From assembly GCA_944319885.1 (NCBI GenBank), contig CALUFC010000001.1, forward strand, positions 186,001 to 250,000: a DNA stretch of 64,000 nt, in the 5' to 3' direction. The stretch's first letter is position 1, and each line of letters starts with the position of its first letter. The notes beneath the pieces are model-generated. The model was not told where the DNA came from. It did not search any database and saw only the letters and a program-made list of their open reading frames with translations. The DNA comes from an uncultured Coriobacteriaceae bacterium (lineage in GTDB: Bacteria > Actinomycetota > Coriobacteriia > Coriobacteriales > Coriobacteriaceae). Shown here piece after piece: positions 63,347 through 64,000 of this stretch. The position numbers and the translations under genes are program-made.

Positions 63347-63652
63347 ATGGGACTCAAAGCTAATGAGGCGATCGAAGTAGATTTCGAAGGCTTCCTCGCG
63401 TATCTGCGTTCCAAGACGCGCGTATTCATGGATGTCGACGGCAAAGAGTACTACATTACGCATACCGACGGGTATTGGCGCGTGCAGGATTGCAGCAAGC
63501 TCAACGACAAGGGCCGCTTTACCGATTGCTCCGAGCTGGTTGCCACGATGCCCGAGTTGATCGAGCTGCCGTGGTGTGACGGCAAGAGCATCCACGACCT
63601 CTTCCCCGAGGCAACGTTTTTCGAGTCGGTCCAGGAAGGCTGGGAAGGCTAA
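63347..63652 (+). CDS. Unrecognised acidic 101-residue protein
   Basis: I do not recognise the family. ATG 63347 follows a strong TTGGAGGAGG site, so it is surely translated. The chain is acidic, starts with EAIEVDFEGFLAYLRSKTRVFMDVDGKEYYITHTDGYWRVQDC and ends WCDGKSIHDLFPEATFFESVQEGWEG. No membrane helix or signal peptide. The pattern of aromatic and acidic residues around short strands suggests a small globular protein. It is followed by a terminator, so is a single-gene unit. Confidence 0.8.
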   Translation: MGLKANEAIEVDFEGFLAYLRSKTRVFMDVDGKEYYITHTDGYWRVQDCSKLNDKGRFTDCSELVATMPELIELPWCDGKSIHDLFPEATFFESVQEGWEG

Positions 63653-63702
63653 GCTGCTAGGCTGGTGCGCGCCACGCAGAGGCGCATGTGCTTAACCGTG
63701 TT

Positions 63703-63734
63703 ATCGCCGGGCCTTCGGGTTCGGCGATTTTTCT
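63703..63734 (+). terminator. Terminator after the 101-residue protein gene
   Basis: ATCGCCG pairs with CGGCGAT around an inner GGCCTTCGGGTT hairpin, then TTTTCTTT. Confidence 0.9.
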
Positions 63735-63761
63735 TTGTATGGCGGCGAGACGTTTGGAGCG

Positions 63762-63790
63762 TTGACAGTAATCCGATTTCGGACTAACGT
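63762..63790 (+). promoter_or_regulatory. Promoter with internal palindrome upstream of the MarR-type gene
   Basis: TTGACA (63762-63767), 17-bp spacer, TAACGT (63785-63790). The spacer contains a perfect palindrome TCCGA-TT-TCGGA (63772-63783), a likely operator for the regulator encoded next. Confidence 0.65.
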
Positions 63791-63867
63791 AGATATCCGA
63801 GTGATGATTGCGCGATCCATAGTGCGCCAGCTGGGCGGGCGCGAGCGCGAGTGCTGCGGGGAGGGAC

Positions 63868-64000
63868 ATGCAGGCAGACGAACAGTACATTCCGTTCGAG
63901 CTTGACCATCTCTACAACGAGATCGACAAGCTCTATCATCAGTATGCGCGCGGATGCGGTCTTTCCGATTGCGCCTACTGGATGCTGTACGACGTCACCT
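63868..64000 (+). CDS. N-terminal part of a MarR-type regulator (cut by window edge)
   Basis: ATG 63868 follows GGGGAGGG. The 44 visible codons start MQADEQYIPFELDHLYNEID and continue KLYHQYARGCGLSDCAYWML, an N-terminal helix pattern of MarR-family regulators as I know them from Coriobacteriia. The DNA-binding part lies outside the window, so the family call is moderate. The promoter palindrome just upstream fits autoregulation. Confidence 0.6.
   Translation, partial: MQADEQYIPFELDHLYNEIDKLYHQYARGCGLSDCAYWMLYDVT

Overview
This 64 kb window is GC-rich chromosomal DNA packed with long-lived housekeeping and energy genes. The gene set (bile salt hydrolase, phosphoketolase, a five-gene energy-converting [NiFe]-hydrogenase, A-type flavoprotein, rubredoxin-first rubrerythrin, VanRS-like two-component pair, frequent GTG/TTG starts, Ala/Glu-rich insertions in enzymes) suggests an anaerobic gut actinobacterium of class Coriobacteriia, probably Collinsella or a close relative. 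That assignment is inference from gene content. There is no rRNA operon and no CRISPR array. One tRNA gene is present.

Layout. 1-4.9 kb (minus strand): start of an NfnA-like flavoprotein, pth, a frameshifted gene remnant, a symmetric repeat element (copy 1), prs and glmU. 5.1-10.3 kb (plus): a complete ECF vitamin transporter (T, fused A-A', S) and a CPA2 antiporter with TrkA domains. 10.3-13.4 kb: xth on the minus strand, then a TPP riboswitch and thiM / thiamine-binding protein / thiE. 13.6-18.5 kb: a sirtuin, copy 2 of the symmetric repeat, a folP-folK fusion, birA and coaX. 18.6-24.1 kb: cytochrome c maturation genes ccmE-F-A-B-C-D, then tRNA-fMet and a second type of inverted-repeat element. 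24.7-34.5 kb: VanRS-like regulators with a membrane-anchored C39-like peptidase, two tail-to-tail MFS transporters, bile salt hydrolase, an unknown gene, an aldo-keto reductase with ferredoxin domain, and corA. 34.8-43.4 kb: rubrerythrin, an orphan IS3-type OrfA, fprA and the Ech hydrogenase operon. 43.6-49.4 kb: a MurE-type ligase, prmC, tsaC, glpK, rpiB. 49.6-59.1 kb: the F1Fo ATP synthase operon, running directly into murA and an LCP-family gene. 59.3-64 kb: fic, phosphoketolase, a small unknown gene and the start of a MarR-type regulator.

How the parts fit. Phosphoketolase and GlpK supply carbon flux. The Ech complex can couple reduced ferredoxin to H2 release and ion pumping. The ATP synthase uses the resulting gradient. 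FprA and rubrerythrin remove O2 and peroxide that would damage these Fe-S/Ni enzymes. Vitamin supply appears as a local theme: thiamine salvage under a riboswitch, a probable cobalamin-type ECF importer, folate, biotin ligation and CoA.

Most unusual signals: (i) a two-copy element with a perfect 24-bp terminal inverted repeat, weaker outer arms and a central AT-rich palindrome; (ii) a second inverted-repeat element of about 144 bp; (iii) the 3' half of tRNA-fMet repeated inside the 3' end of ccmC, 431 bp upstream of the tRNA itself; (iv) a NuoL-like/NuoH-like subunit fusion in the hydrogenase; (v) two hydrogenase subunits sharing the same Lys/Ala-rich C-terminal tail; (vi) a two-domain CcmE of the Cys-type; (vii) multi-site operators upstream of fic and the MarR gene.
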